From NCBI GenBank assembly GCA_023053575.1, contig JAKZAP010000017.1, positions 6,827,501 through 6,891,500 on the forward strand: 64,000 nucleotides of DNA. Reading direction: 5' to 3'. The notes beneath the pieces were generated by a model. That model was given only the letters and a program-made list of their open reading frames with translations, had not been told where the DNA came from and made no database searches. Source of the DNA: Branchinecta lynchi (lineage: Eukaryota; Arthropoda; Branchiopoda; Anostraca; Branchinectidae). Position 1 is the stretch's first letter; each line of letters starts with the position of its first letter. The translations under genes were made by a program, and so were the position numbers. Shown here piece by piece: positions 35,801 to 43,545 of the stretch.

Positions 35801-38800
35801 TCTGGCACGCATAGCTCCGGAACGGGTGACTATCCGGATCCACTTGAAAATCGTCATTTCCCTGGATCTACTGACCCCTGACGGTAAAGGGGAGGGAGGC
35901 AATCCTGAACATCTTGGGTTGTGTAACTCCCGAACGGGCCATCCAATTCGGATGAAGTTTGACAGGACCAGATCCTGCCACTGGAGCTGAAGAAGCAGTG
36001 GGGGAGGGGTAGGAGAATCTCTTGGCAGCTTGATTTGGTGAACAATCACCAAAAAGGTCAGATTTCGTGCCACCTATTATTAAAAGAATAAGTGAACAAT
36101 AAGCTGTCACGACTAACATCTAGATCCCGTAAGAGATTGTAGAACATAATTCCAATGGTATGTGCAAGCTCTCAGCTTGTTCATCACTGTGCCTACAATA
36201 TTTATAAAACTTACCTGAGAAGGAAGTGGTCAGTTGCTACGCCTAATGCACGGGCCCCACTACCGACACACCTGTTCGTAAATCGGTCTTGACCCGTTTT
36301 TAAGAACGGTTTTTAGCGGTTTCTTGACATTCCTCCTTCAACCCGTTCATAAAATCTGAGATGCATAAATCCATCTCCCGTTTTTAATTTGTTATGAACA
36401 ACCTTCATTTTATACTTCTCAGTTCTGAGGGAAATAAATGAATAAATAAACCAATGAGAGAGGAGCGTCCTAAAACGTATTAAAAACCGGTCTTAAAAAA
36501 GTCTAATAACCGAATTACGAACAGGTGTGGCCGTAGTGGGGCCCGGGCATAAATAATTTGATTTTTGAGACTCTTATAAAGAGAACTAAATGCTCCAGAC
36601 CTTAATAGTCTTACCAAAACGCGAGCCATCTTGAATTAAAGTCTAACTAGTCCTATCTCGGAAACAGTCTGTGTAAGTTGGTCCTCTATTATGCCCTCTA
36701 GACATTGTCATCTACCATTCCTGACTTTCCTTAAAAAAGCTGTTCAAAAGAAAAAATAGCAGAATCTTTATGTTAATATGAAGGCGGATCAACTAAGGTA
36801 CTGATTCTACTTACTCTGCAATCTTCTCCAGAAAATCTCCTAGCTTCTCTTTGTCAGAACGAGCCATCCATGGACAATTCAATAAATAATATGGGGGACT
36901 GTCTGAGGGATATTCTGGAGGAAGAGTGATCAGAAGGTTGACAATCAAGTTGCTTTCAACAATCCGAATATCGTAAGTGTTGAAGCTTACATCTTCAGTT
37001 TTAAAGTTCTCTTGGTAGATTGCAGCCAGAGCTTCTATTTCTTCTTGCTAAAAGAAATCAATAGAAGTGACAACTAACTTTTATTTTCCTTGCTCTCAAT
37101 GTACAGTATTTTTCTGATTATAAAAGCTTAAAGTAAGCTTTCATACATTTCTAATATTAGGCTAAACCTTATTTGAACATTAAACGACATTCAAGACTGA
37201 TAGGCCTGATTAACCACACATCAGTGGCAGATATTTCTATAAACAAATGACAAAAGACAAAATAAACTGCAAAATGGACAAGAAACTTTAATAAAGAACC
37301 CATTCCTCAACAGTTGAAGATGAAATGATGTATTTACTTATTTTAGATATTGCTTAGAATTTTTAAATCATTCCCTCCATAACAATTGTGGAGCCAGTAT
37401 GATCACTCTTGTAGCAATGCTGGGAAAATTGGAGGCATCACATATAGGGGAGGTGGGAGGAGTTTGCCAGCAAGTTGATAAAAAAAATGAGTCAGACCAA
37501 AGCACTGCAACTTCTCTAAGGAACTATTTTTTTTCTTCTGAAAATGAAAGTTCATTTTCCAGATTGAGTGGCTTGAGCCTGAAGAGGACCCTAGCCAAGA
37601 AGGGCCAATGGCTCTAATAAAATGTAGCTGACTTATCCGTTTTGCACCATAACAAAAAATGTTACCAAAGATTTGGTAAATACCTTGCCCCCCCCCCTCC
37701 CCCAAATTTGTTGGCTAGTAATATCTCTGTCCAACAATATTATATACAACATAATTGTTGGATTCTAATTCCTGTTGCCAACAGAATATGACGAATATGT
37801 ATTCAAAGAAAATTAGCATAGCTTGTGGCCCTGGAACATTCCTAAAAAAATCCTAATTTTATGGTACAAAAGAGCCCAGTCAGTGCCACAGTACAGTATG
37901 CTCAGTACAGACACAAATTGTGGTCCTATGGCTATAGTCCTATACTTAAGTAGCCTACAGACTTCTAAATTCAATAAAAAAAAAATGCGTCTGGTTTGTT
38001 TTCACAGTGCAAGTCCCATGTATAAAAGGCATTCTATGTAATATATAGTCAGTCTAGTACACTAGCCCCTTTTCAGGCACGGTGCTCAAACGTCTAGCAC
38101 CATGCCTGGGTGCTAGACGTTCAAGCACTGTACCTTGGATTTCATGTATGGTGCATGGATTTCAGTATACAGTGCATACATCAAAAACACAGTTTCTGTC
38201 ACAACAACTGAGCACCAGCTCCCACAGGGCTGAAATTACTACCATGAATTAGAGAAATCAAAGACAATCCTTTATATATTTTTCACAACAAAAACAAAAG
38301 GGCTCGGCTGATGACAGATGTGAAAAACCTCATTTCCTTTTCTACATAGTCAAGGGTTTGGCATGCAAAGTGTCCTGTGCCTCAGCTTTTTCTACCTAGC
38401 AGCCAACCAGAATATTGGCTCTTGGGGAATAGATAGGGAAAATACATGGAAAATAGATAGGGTGCTGTTAGGTTTTTCATCTCCATCATCATTAGAGCCC
38501 TTTTGTTTTTGTTGTGAAAAATATATAAAGGATTGTCTTTGATTTCTCTAATTCATCGTAGTAATTTCAGCCCTGTCCGAGCCGGTGCTCGGTTGTGATG
38601 ACAGAAACTGTGTTTTTTCTGTATGCACTGTATACTGAAATCCATGCACCATACATGAAATCCAAGGTACAGTGCTTGAACGTCTAGCACCCAGGCATGG
38701 TGCTAAACGTTTGAGCATTGTGCCTGAAATGGGGCTAGTGTACTAGACTGTATATAGTGCACAGTACAGTACCCAACAGTACGCCCATACAAATCTGTTG

Positions 38801-39118
38801 TTAAATTTTGTAAAGTTTAAAGTTTTCTTTGTTTGTTTGGAAAGAGTAGGTGGTGTTAAAGAGTTAAAGAAAATTTCAACTTCACCGAGTGGAGGGGGAG
38901 TCGTAGCCCAGAAAGTAAAAATGAAAAATTTCTTTGAAAGGGTACCAGGGTTAAAAAAGGTCGCTGCCAAACTGATAGGAAATGAAAATTAGCTTCTTGA
39001 TTTTTATGCCAGTACTGGGCCCGGGAATCAGCCGGGAATTCGCCCTGGCATATCTGAGCGTGATCGCGTGATCTGAGCACCTGTGAGCACACACCTGTCT
39101 GTTGTTACTGTCCTCCAT
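22653..39118 (-). CDS. IMPACT: IMPACT: RWD and UPF0029 domain GCN2 inhibitor (five coding exons)
   Basis: The join 39118-39095, 37047-36815, 34460-34212, 28661-28502, 22817-22653 gives 276 codons plus stop, against about 320 in mammals. IMPACT (yeast Yih1) binds GCN1 and so restrains the eIF2-alpha kinase GCN2 in the cytosol. Seen: an N-terminal RWD domain (about residues 9-105) beginning QEEIEALAAIY and including LPPEYPSDSPP and ENIGESILYMWVEKV; a variable acidic linker; then the Impact domain (about 150-262) with KKSTFQGH, KLYENRKIAQATHNMYAYRI, DCDDDGENQAGGR and VVVSRWFGGILLGGDRFKLI. The C-terminus is a lysine run. All five exons keep frame with canonical GT-AG sites, and every conserved block of the family is present, so the gene looks functional. 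The introns are 2-6 kb and full of transposons. Confidence 0.95.
22863..23897 (+). mobile_element. GGGATCCC Helitron-like element, copy D, with expanded GGACAGAC microsatellite
   Basis: AAACAAGACCAAAGTTTTCG at the 5' end and CGTTTTGGGATCCCAAG at the 3' end. The microsatellite at 23732-23850 is much longer than in the other copies. In IMPACT intron 4, ending about 45 bp from exon 5. Confidence 0.85.
23732..23850. repeat. GGAC/GACA microsatellite
   Basis: Alternating GGACGGACAGACAGACGCAC units inside Helitron-like copy D. The frames across it are repeat-encoded. Confidence 0.9.
24385..25020. repeat. Diverged tandem repeat with GGGCAATCTGGGCCCAGTTG units
   Basis: Four units near 24400, 24630, 24763 and 24911, each with AATCTGGGCCCA, GCCCATGAACGG and a G run. 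The irregular spacing (about 220, 135 and 148 bp) shows an old array. It directly precedes the 2.4-kb Helitron-like element and may be another such core. Confidence 0.6.
25118..27575 (+). mobile_element. ATATGGCACTTG Helitron-like element, copy 1 (2.4 kb)
   Basis: 5' side GAGCTCATATGGCACTTGTA; 3' side CGCTATATGGCACTTGAG followed by AAGCTCAAGTGCCATA, a perfect terminal hairpin. The core is tandem units of 135 bp (26553 and 26688 are successive CACCAAGTTTCATCCCGATC) with several diverged units before and after, then an ACCGACAG microsatellite at 27466-27530. In IMPACT intron 4. Open frames here (for example 26526-27068) are only repeat translations. Confidence 0.85.
27466..27530. repeat. ACCGACAG microsatellite
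   Basis: Seven or so copies of GACCGACA before the 3' hairpin of the 2.4-kb Helitron-like element. Confidence 0.9.
28502..28661 (-). CDS. IMPACT: IMPACT coding exon 4 (Impact domain core)
   Basis: 160 bp. Acceptor with a long T run, TTTTTTTTTCAG/GCAAG, at 28662; donor CTGCAG/GTCAGT at 28502. Encodes QVLAKLYENRKIAQATHN and DCDDDGENQAGGRMLHLLQ, the most conserved part of the family. It lies between two inverted Helitron-like copies (25.1-27.6 and 31.9-33.7 kb). Confidence 0.96.
29160..29310. repeat. Poly-C rich block in IMPACT intron 3
   Basis: Five C homopolymer runs of roughly 9-18 bases separated by short unique words such as GGTACCAAAAC. Its reverse complement matches the poly-G block at 30150-30310 (GGATTCGGGGAGGTTTTCGC, GTACC spacers). 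Strong G-quadruplex potential on the minus (IMPACT sense) strand. Confidence 0.7.
29385..29588 (+). mobile_element. GGGATCCC Helitron-like element, copy E, without core repeats
   Basis: 5' terminus AACAAGACCAAAGGTTTCGA plus TGGGATCCCAAAATA is followed directly by the fixed 3' part (CCCATCTACGAGCTCGACC, TCGAGAGTTATAGTGC). All tandem units and most of the 3' end are deleted. Confidence 0.8.
30150..30310. repeat. Poly-G rich block next to the broken LINE
   Basis: G homopolymers up to about 28 bases with GGTACC spacers. Same family as 29160-29310, inverted. Confidence 0.7.
30310..31880 (+). pseudogene. Broken LINE (non-LTR retrotransposon) with reverse transcriptase domain
   Basis: Pieces in different frames read as one LINE ORF: a pre-RT part (about 30340-30670, ending EEAINKLKSNKSLDCDGLH), then from 31101 the reverse transcriptase with LALDIASACDSI (motif A), GLRQGGILSPVIFN (motif B) and AYADDILLTSRS (catalytic YADD, motif C), and a following SLRYLVIPYGPTL stretch. 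Several frameshifts and stops are present, and a hAT-like MITE (30679-30826) interrupts it. It lies antisense inside IMPACT intron 3. The 3' end meets the inverted Helitron-like copy near 31885. The clade is not resolved; the pattern is Jockey/CR1-like. Certainly non-functional. Confidence 0.88.
30679..30826 (+). mobile_element. hAT-like poly-G MITE, copy 1, inside the LINE
   Basis: Starts CAGGCCCGTATCCAGG, ends CGGCCTTG. Flanked by the direct repeat TTTACATG (30671-30678 and 30827-30834). Internal body with AGATCAGAGGGAAAAGCC is shared with the other copies, but the right poly-C block has been lost. Confidence 0.9.
31885..33745 (-). mobile_element. ATATGGCACTTG Helitron-like element, copy 2 (1.9 kb, inverted)
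   Basis: On the minus strand the 5' side is at 33745 (CATATGGCACTTGTTACGAG) and the 3' hairpin at about 31888-31920 (CACTTGCCCTTCGGCCAAGTG). Core units match copy 1 (GATGAAACTTGGTGGGAAGA). In IMPACT intron 3, it abuts the broken LINE. Confidence 0.85.
34212..34460 (-). CDS. IMPACT: IMPACT coding exon 3 (end of RWD, linker, start of Impact domain)
   Basis: 249 bp. Acceptor CTTTTCCAG/GGAGAAC at 34461; donor GTAAG/GTGAGG at 34212. Carries ENIGESILYMWVEKVREYL, closing the RWD domain, an acidic linker, and KKSTFQGHVAAVYSQDQV, opening the UPF0029/Impact domain. The open frame runs further upstream into the intron, but that extension is not family-like. Confidence 0.95.
34480..35206 (-). repeat. 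Unclassified dispersed repeat J, copy 1
   Basis: On the minus strand a part translating to QAVQDFRYQAFLSSIATRF (35120-34990) is followed by a decayed part up to AAGACGGTATCAAAATACAC (plus, 34472). The same two-part order occurs at 61692-60960. It looks like an old coding element, but the family is not recognised. In IMPACT intron 2. Confidence 0.5.
35250..36045. repeat. Complex tandem repeat (CCAGATTCCCAGAAGTCCGG type)
   Basis: Repeated blocks with TTCACCTTCCAGAT, CAGACATCCGGAATCTGGGG and TCTGGAAGGTGAAGCTTCACC, then units with AACGGGTGACTATCCGGAT. A related inverted block is at 48320-48480. In IMPACT intron 2. The open frames are repeat shadows. Confidence 0.6.
36247..36549. mobile_element. 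GGGCCCCACTAC inverted-repeat element with a LINE tail inside
   Basis: GGGCCCCACTACCGACACAC and GTGTGGCCGTAGTGGGGCCC face each other, with CGGTCTT and AAGACCGG further in. The middle (about 36400-36455) is a LINE 3' tail, TTCTGAGGGAAATAAATG. In IMPACT intron 2. Confidence 0.7.
36815..37047 (-). CDS. IMPACT: IMPACT coding exon 2 (RWD domain, first part)
   Basis: 233 bp. Acceptor TTTCTTTTAG/CAAGAAG at 37048; donor GCAGA/GTAAGTAG at 36815, leaving two bases (GA) of a Glu codon. Encodes the N-terminal RWD strands and the conserved P-x-x-Y-P loop (LPPEYPSDSPPYYLLNCPW). Confidence 0.93.
37430..37722. mobile_element. Old copy of the second hAT-like family with a nested repeat
   Basis: The right end, with a C run followed by TTGGCTAGTAATATCTCTG, matches the family. 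The left GAGGCATCACATATAGGGG is a diverged match. No flanking duplication is visible. A GAGGACCC...GGGCC interspersed repeat sits inside (about 37545-37650). Confidence 0.45.
38050..38750. mobile_element. 701-bp foldback element with about 250-bp inverted arms
   Basis: Left end CAGTCTAGTACACTAGCCCC and right end GGGGCTAGTGTACTAGACTG are exact inverted repeats. The arms stay complementary through the motif AAAGACAATCCTTTATATAT and its reverse complement. Flanked by TATATAGT (38042-38049 and 38751-38758), an 8-bp target duplication. It lies in IMPACT intron 1. The 8-bp duplication and CA start fit hAT; the long arms also recall Mutator-like foldbacks. Confidence 0.88.
39095..39118 (-). CDS. IMPACT: IMPACT coding exon 1 (8 codons, start codon)
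   Basis: Encodes MEDSNNRQ, ending CAG/GTGTGT at 39095/39094 in phase 0. It joins to QEEIEALAAIY of exon 2, in line with the family pattern of a short polar N-terminus ending in Arg-Gln before the first RWD helix. Found by looking for an ATG followed by an in-phase donor. The junction residues fit the family, but an exon this short needs transcript support. Confidence 0.7.
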
Positions 39119-39159
39119 ACTAGCTCCGTATCTGGTTTCTGCTGGTAAATGTTTTAACT

Positions 39160-39400
39160 CAGACAGAAAAAGATTGTTGTTGTTGATTAACGTCGCCTCT
39201 CGTCTTCAAGCTGTCTTCAAGGACCTCGCGACGTCACTTCTTTTAAACAGGTATGGCGTGTGATGAGCAATTTAAAATCACCGCGAAACGGTTGTGAATT
39301 CTCATTTCGCTGTCATCTAGCGGTCTTTCTTGCTTGAAGAAGTGTGCCAGCGGCGAAGTCAGATGACGCTACCGGTCACGAAATAAAAGCGAATAGTTCG
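39160..39400 (-). promoter_or_regulatory. Probable IMPACT promoter region with a CRE/ATF-like site
   Basis: This is the stretch just upstream of the IMPACT start codon. On the minus strand it contains GTGACGTCGCG (plus strand 39228-39238), close to the CRE/ATF octamer TGACGTCA, about 112 bp before the ATG. No TATA box was recognised. The promoter role is inferred from position only. Confidence 0.3.
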
Positions 39401-39879
39401 AAAGTTGTAAAATTATGTTACAGTTTCAGTGTGTCTAGACTTGGCGGGTCCGTTCTAATGACACCTATCATATTTACCACCTTGTATCTGCTACCTGCAG
39501 TAGAAGGGAATATTCTTGACTATTTTGTCTAGTTAATTTTGTTTTATTTTGGGATACGGTTGCCACATGTCGCACGATTGAGTGAATTGTCACTCTTATT
39601 TCATTGTTGTCACTCTTGTCCTACGTAGGACATCACATTCACTCTATTTCAAAAAACGTCCAAAGGTGTCATTTTCTAGCAGTGACCCATTTTTTCATGA
39701 AAACACAATTTCACTCTCTGTTTTCGACCAAAAGTCACTCTCTACTTTTTTTTTTCGATGTGGCAACCCTGAATTACTGTGGGACTTTGTCTCATAAAGT
39801 ACTGGTCAATATTTTAAAAAGTTGGGCGAAGAGAAAGTCCCAGCCTTAGCTGCCAACCAGAGACGTCATTACGCAGAAA

Positions 39880-42078
39880 CCTAAGGGGGGCAGCAGTGGC
39901 ATGTCGGGCCCCCGTGAGAAACGGGCGGTTTAGAGTGCTTGGGCGGTGGTGAATACCCCAAACTGTACATGTCGGAAATAGAACTCTGCTGAAATATACT
40001 GCACCACATCCGGAAAACTAAACGAATTTCAAGAAACCAGTTTGTGAAAGGTAAAGGTCATGCATAACAACAGGAACTCTCTGTAGAGCGAGGCCCGCAC
40101 AGCAGCTTTGAATGTCTGTGTAGCAACAAAATAACAATGATGGTATTCATAACACTTTATATTTATAACAATTTTTGGTATTCTTTATGATCATAGTGTC
40201 TTGGATCACAAATCAAAGCAAGGGCTATTTATCATAAATTAGCTCAAAGTGTCTTGTCACGTCATATTTCAAACAGTGTGAGACATTTAACTGAAACTGG
40301 TACATGACGGTGCTTCAACTCGATCCTTTCCAAACAAAATGACCATCCGGAAGAAAACTGAAACAGAGCAGCCTTTGCTGTGCTGTAACCCACGTTAAAC
40401 AAAGGTTTAAAACTTTTTTTTACCGTTTTAAAAATAAACAAGTTGGGGTTGGGTGGAAAAGGCAACGAGTCTGACCCTCTCCCCTTCCAACTCTTATATT
40501 TTGTGATCCTTCGAGGCGGTGCCGGGGCCCCACTTGAATTTTCAAGGGGTCCCTCAACTATCCAGGATCCCCCTGCCCCTCCCCCCCCCAAGATGATGAC
40601 TCTGCTGCCAACCGTATTTCATGATACCAGAATTGTAATTTTTGTCGGTGCAGTCAGTTGGTCCACCTGCAAGTCGATGCAGGTCTATCCCATATCTACA
40701 TTTTGGGATGCCCTGTGCCTTTTGCTGGATAGCCTACCGTATGTACAATGCTGGATACCAAATAAACCCAATAATGATTGGTTAGGATACCCACAGGTAC
40801 CCAGCATTTGGCATAGGGTAGGCTACCGAAAATCAAAATCACCTTAGGTGCTTGACGACAACAAGCATACAACGATAGCACTTTTTATTCAGGACACTTA
40901 TTCCAAATTCCAGAGATTGCTAGTTCATTCTTCTACAAAAATATACGTTCTAAAACCATTTGTAACAACGCTATAGATTTATAACGACAGATATCTACTC
41001 CGCTGATCTACCATTGGAAAAAAAAGCAAAAATAAATAAACAGATCACAACATACGGAGAAGGGCTTAGGATAAAGCCCTTATGAAATAATCACAGAAGG
41101 AAGAACCAATCGATTTGGTTACGTTGGTAGGTTCCCTTGAGGCAAAAAATGCTCATAACAACAAATTATATAGGAGAAGTACCTCCAAGCACCTGCCTAC
41201 AAGAGTACATCTTAACCCCAAATTGTAAAACAATGATTCGACAAAAGAAGCAATTTCTTATTTTTGTTGATAAATTATGACGAGAAATGAGTGTGTATAC
41301 CTCAGATTGATTGGATGGCAAGCACTAAATTTTTTTTTTTTTTTTATGACTGTCGTAGGAGGAGCTGGTACATTTAACAGATTTCAGCAACTTTTTAGAA
41401 AATACCCGTACACACTTACTCAATTTCTCTCAATAAATCTCTTTTTTTCTTTTTCCCTTTTTCTTTTGTTCTGTTTTCCTCTTTTTTGTGTCTTTTCCGG
41501 TTGTGTTTCATTTCCCTTTAATCTTTAAGTTATAGTTCAGCAAGGCCTACACGATTATTTTCCTTCTCGGTCAATGGACCAAGTTGTCCAGTGTTGTATC
41601 ATTTTAGTACGTAAATAAATACTTGAATACTTGAATCTGAAATCACACCCCTCCCACTTTATAACGGAAGTCAACGGCGGGGCAATGAAACCTCTCGAGT
41701 TTCACCACTCAGAAGTATAATACTGTAAGAGATTACGTCAAAGGCAACATCTCTGCACTGAAGAAATGCTAAAGAGGCACATTTACACGAAGTAGTCCGG
41801 TATTTGGATAGATTCCGAAATTTGGAAACCGAGCAGATAGCACTAGATTGAAACAACCTAACTCTTGATACATATAGATTCAAATGCCTCTTTACAAAAA
41901 GGGCCATCTTAAAGGGAAGGAAAAATATGGAAAACAAGGTTTACAGCCACACATAAAAAGTAAATATACCCACTGAACATCAGGAATTTATAATTGCCTA
42001 CAATTTGATATTGCTAGTTTATCGAACATCAGGGAATATTGCCGATTTAATCTACTATTGCACTATCTGATTGTACAC
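39880..42078. other. Downstream side of PPP1R3
   Basis: The part below 42079 is the likely 3' UTR. The first clear AATAAA on the minus strand is near 40889-40884, about 1.2 kb from the stop. A small hairpin repeat (GGTAGGCTACC, GTACCCAGCATT) is at 40730-40830. No gene seen on the plus strand. Confidence 0.35.
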
Positions 42079-43545
42079 TTAGTTCAAAAAGGCGATCCAA
42101 GCTCTATCACCGACCATCGGGGACAAAAGTACTTGCTGGCAGGCGGGGGATAAGAAGGAACTGACACATGTGAAGCTGTAGTTGAAGTTGCAGTTGTTGT
42201 CCCAGAACTCCTGACCGGCAACTCGATAGCATATGGCGAATTGCACTCGCTCCCCTGATCTCATCTGCGGTAGGTCGAAGGCGAATTCGAATTTATCCGT
42301 GAGTCCGTCACAGGAGTCCGGGACATATGTCGCCGGGATTTCGCGAAATGAATTCCATTCGTTCGTTGTGTAGCGGACGGCAACACTTTTATAAAAACTG
42401 ATGTTCAAAAGTCGGATCACTCCTTTAAGTGTAAAGGTCTTGTGAATTTCTGCGGATTCTAAACAGACACGCCTGGTTTTGACCTTTTCAATAAAACCTG
42501 GCAGGGTCCCCGGCTGTGGAAAATTAGCAACCAGTTTTTGCGGCTCCTCCCTGACTAAGACGGAGTCGATTGCCAGGTTTTCATCGGAGCTATCTAGCTT
42601 CACGTCCAAGTCCTGATATGCTGATTTAGGGATGTTCGGAACACCCGCTAGGAATGTCCGCACATCCGCCAGGTCGAGACCCATGACGTCGGCGAAGCGG
42701 ACGATCTTTTTCCTACCAGGTGTCCCAGGTGGTGTTTTCCCCGTTCTTAGTGACGACGATCGCCGTAGCCGGGTGCGACCTTCGTCGTCGCTCAAATCGG
42801 AAATGCTTGAATGCCGGTCATCATCACCGGAAATTCCGCTGTCCCCGCAGGAGGCGTATTCGACGATTTCCGGTCGGCGGTCTAGCGGAGAAGGGGTGAC
42901 CAGCTCCGGGACAGGACATGTTTGTCGAATCAAAGGTTCTTCTGAATCATCTCGAATATCTAAGTTTGCCTCGCGACTATTCTGTTCTGTTTCATCAAGA
43001 GGTTGCTCGAGCGAGCAGTTTTCGAGAATCGAAGCTTTTTCTTGCTCTGATTCGCTATCTCTTCGTTCGAATGCTAATCTCAAATTCTGCATCGCGTCTT
43101 TAAGCTCTTCCAGGCTCGACTCGCCGGAGATGTACATTTTTCTACAATTACTGTCGGCGTCACTTGTTTTTCGGAAATCATCCGTGTCGCTCTTTTTGTC
43201 CAGAAACCGATAAATTTTCGTGGGAAGTCCTTTGCGCACGTAACACTTCGGGGCGGAGCCATTCGTCCTCTCTCGAGGACAAAACGGAGAGACTGCTGTA
43301 CAGCCCGGAGTCACGTCCCCACCAGAGAAAATCTCTAGCTCTGACATTTCTACATCGTTGGCGGAAATCAGCTCCGGAATTCTCGGGGATCCGTTTGGGC
43401 TGCCGTTTTCGCAGAAAAGGGTGGGTTCCTCGTCACTGTCGCGAACCGTATCAGAGTCCATACTGTTGTCTGAGCGACTTGGGGAAGGAGCGGGGAGACT
43501 GTCGGGGTTGATGATGAGCTGTTCGCAGTCAGGTTCACTGTCCTC
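42079..43545 (-). CDS. PPP1R3: PPP1R3 coding exon 2 (PP1 docking motif and CBM21 domain)
   Basis: 488 codons plus stop, the longest open frame of the window. The acceptor is CTCTTTTTTAG/GAGGAC at 43546. It encodes the RVxF-type motif and the whole CBM21 fold. A methionine at 43461 inside the exon (MDSDTVRDSDEEP) could be an alternative start if exon 1 is not used. The antisense frames over this exon (for example 42632-43213 plus) are shadows. Confidence 0.95.
   Translation of the reverse strand, partial: EDSEPDCEQLIINPDSLPAPSPSRSDNSMDSDTVRDSDEEPTLFCENGSPNGSPRIPELISANDVEMSELEIFSGGDVTPGCTAVSPFCPRERTNGSAPKCYVRKGLPTKIYRFLDKKSDTDDFRKTSDADSNCRKMYISGESSLEELKDAMQNLRLAFERRDSESEQEKASILENCSLEQPLDETEQNSREANLDIRDDSEEPLIRQTCPVPELVTPSPLDRRPEIVEYASCGDSGISGDDDRHSSISDLSDDEGRTRLRRSSSLRTGKTPPGTPGRKKIVRFADVMGLDLADVRTFLAGVPNIPKSAYQDLDVKLDSSDENLAIDSVLVREEPQKLVANFPQPGTLPGFIEKVKTRRVCLESAEIHKTFTLKGVIRLLNISFYKSVAVRYTTNEWNSFREIPATYVPDSCDGLTDKFEFAFDLPQMRSGERVQFAICYRVAGQEFWDNNCNFNYSFTCVSSFLSPACQQVLLSPMVGDRAWIAFLN

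Noticed and set aside
42632..43213. 193-codon open frame antisense to PPP1R3
   Set aside because: It lies wholly opposite the CBM21/RVxF exon and shows no family features; a shadow of the real coding strand.
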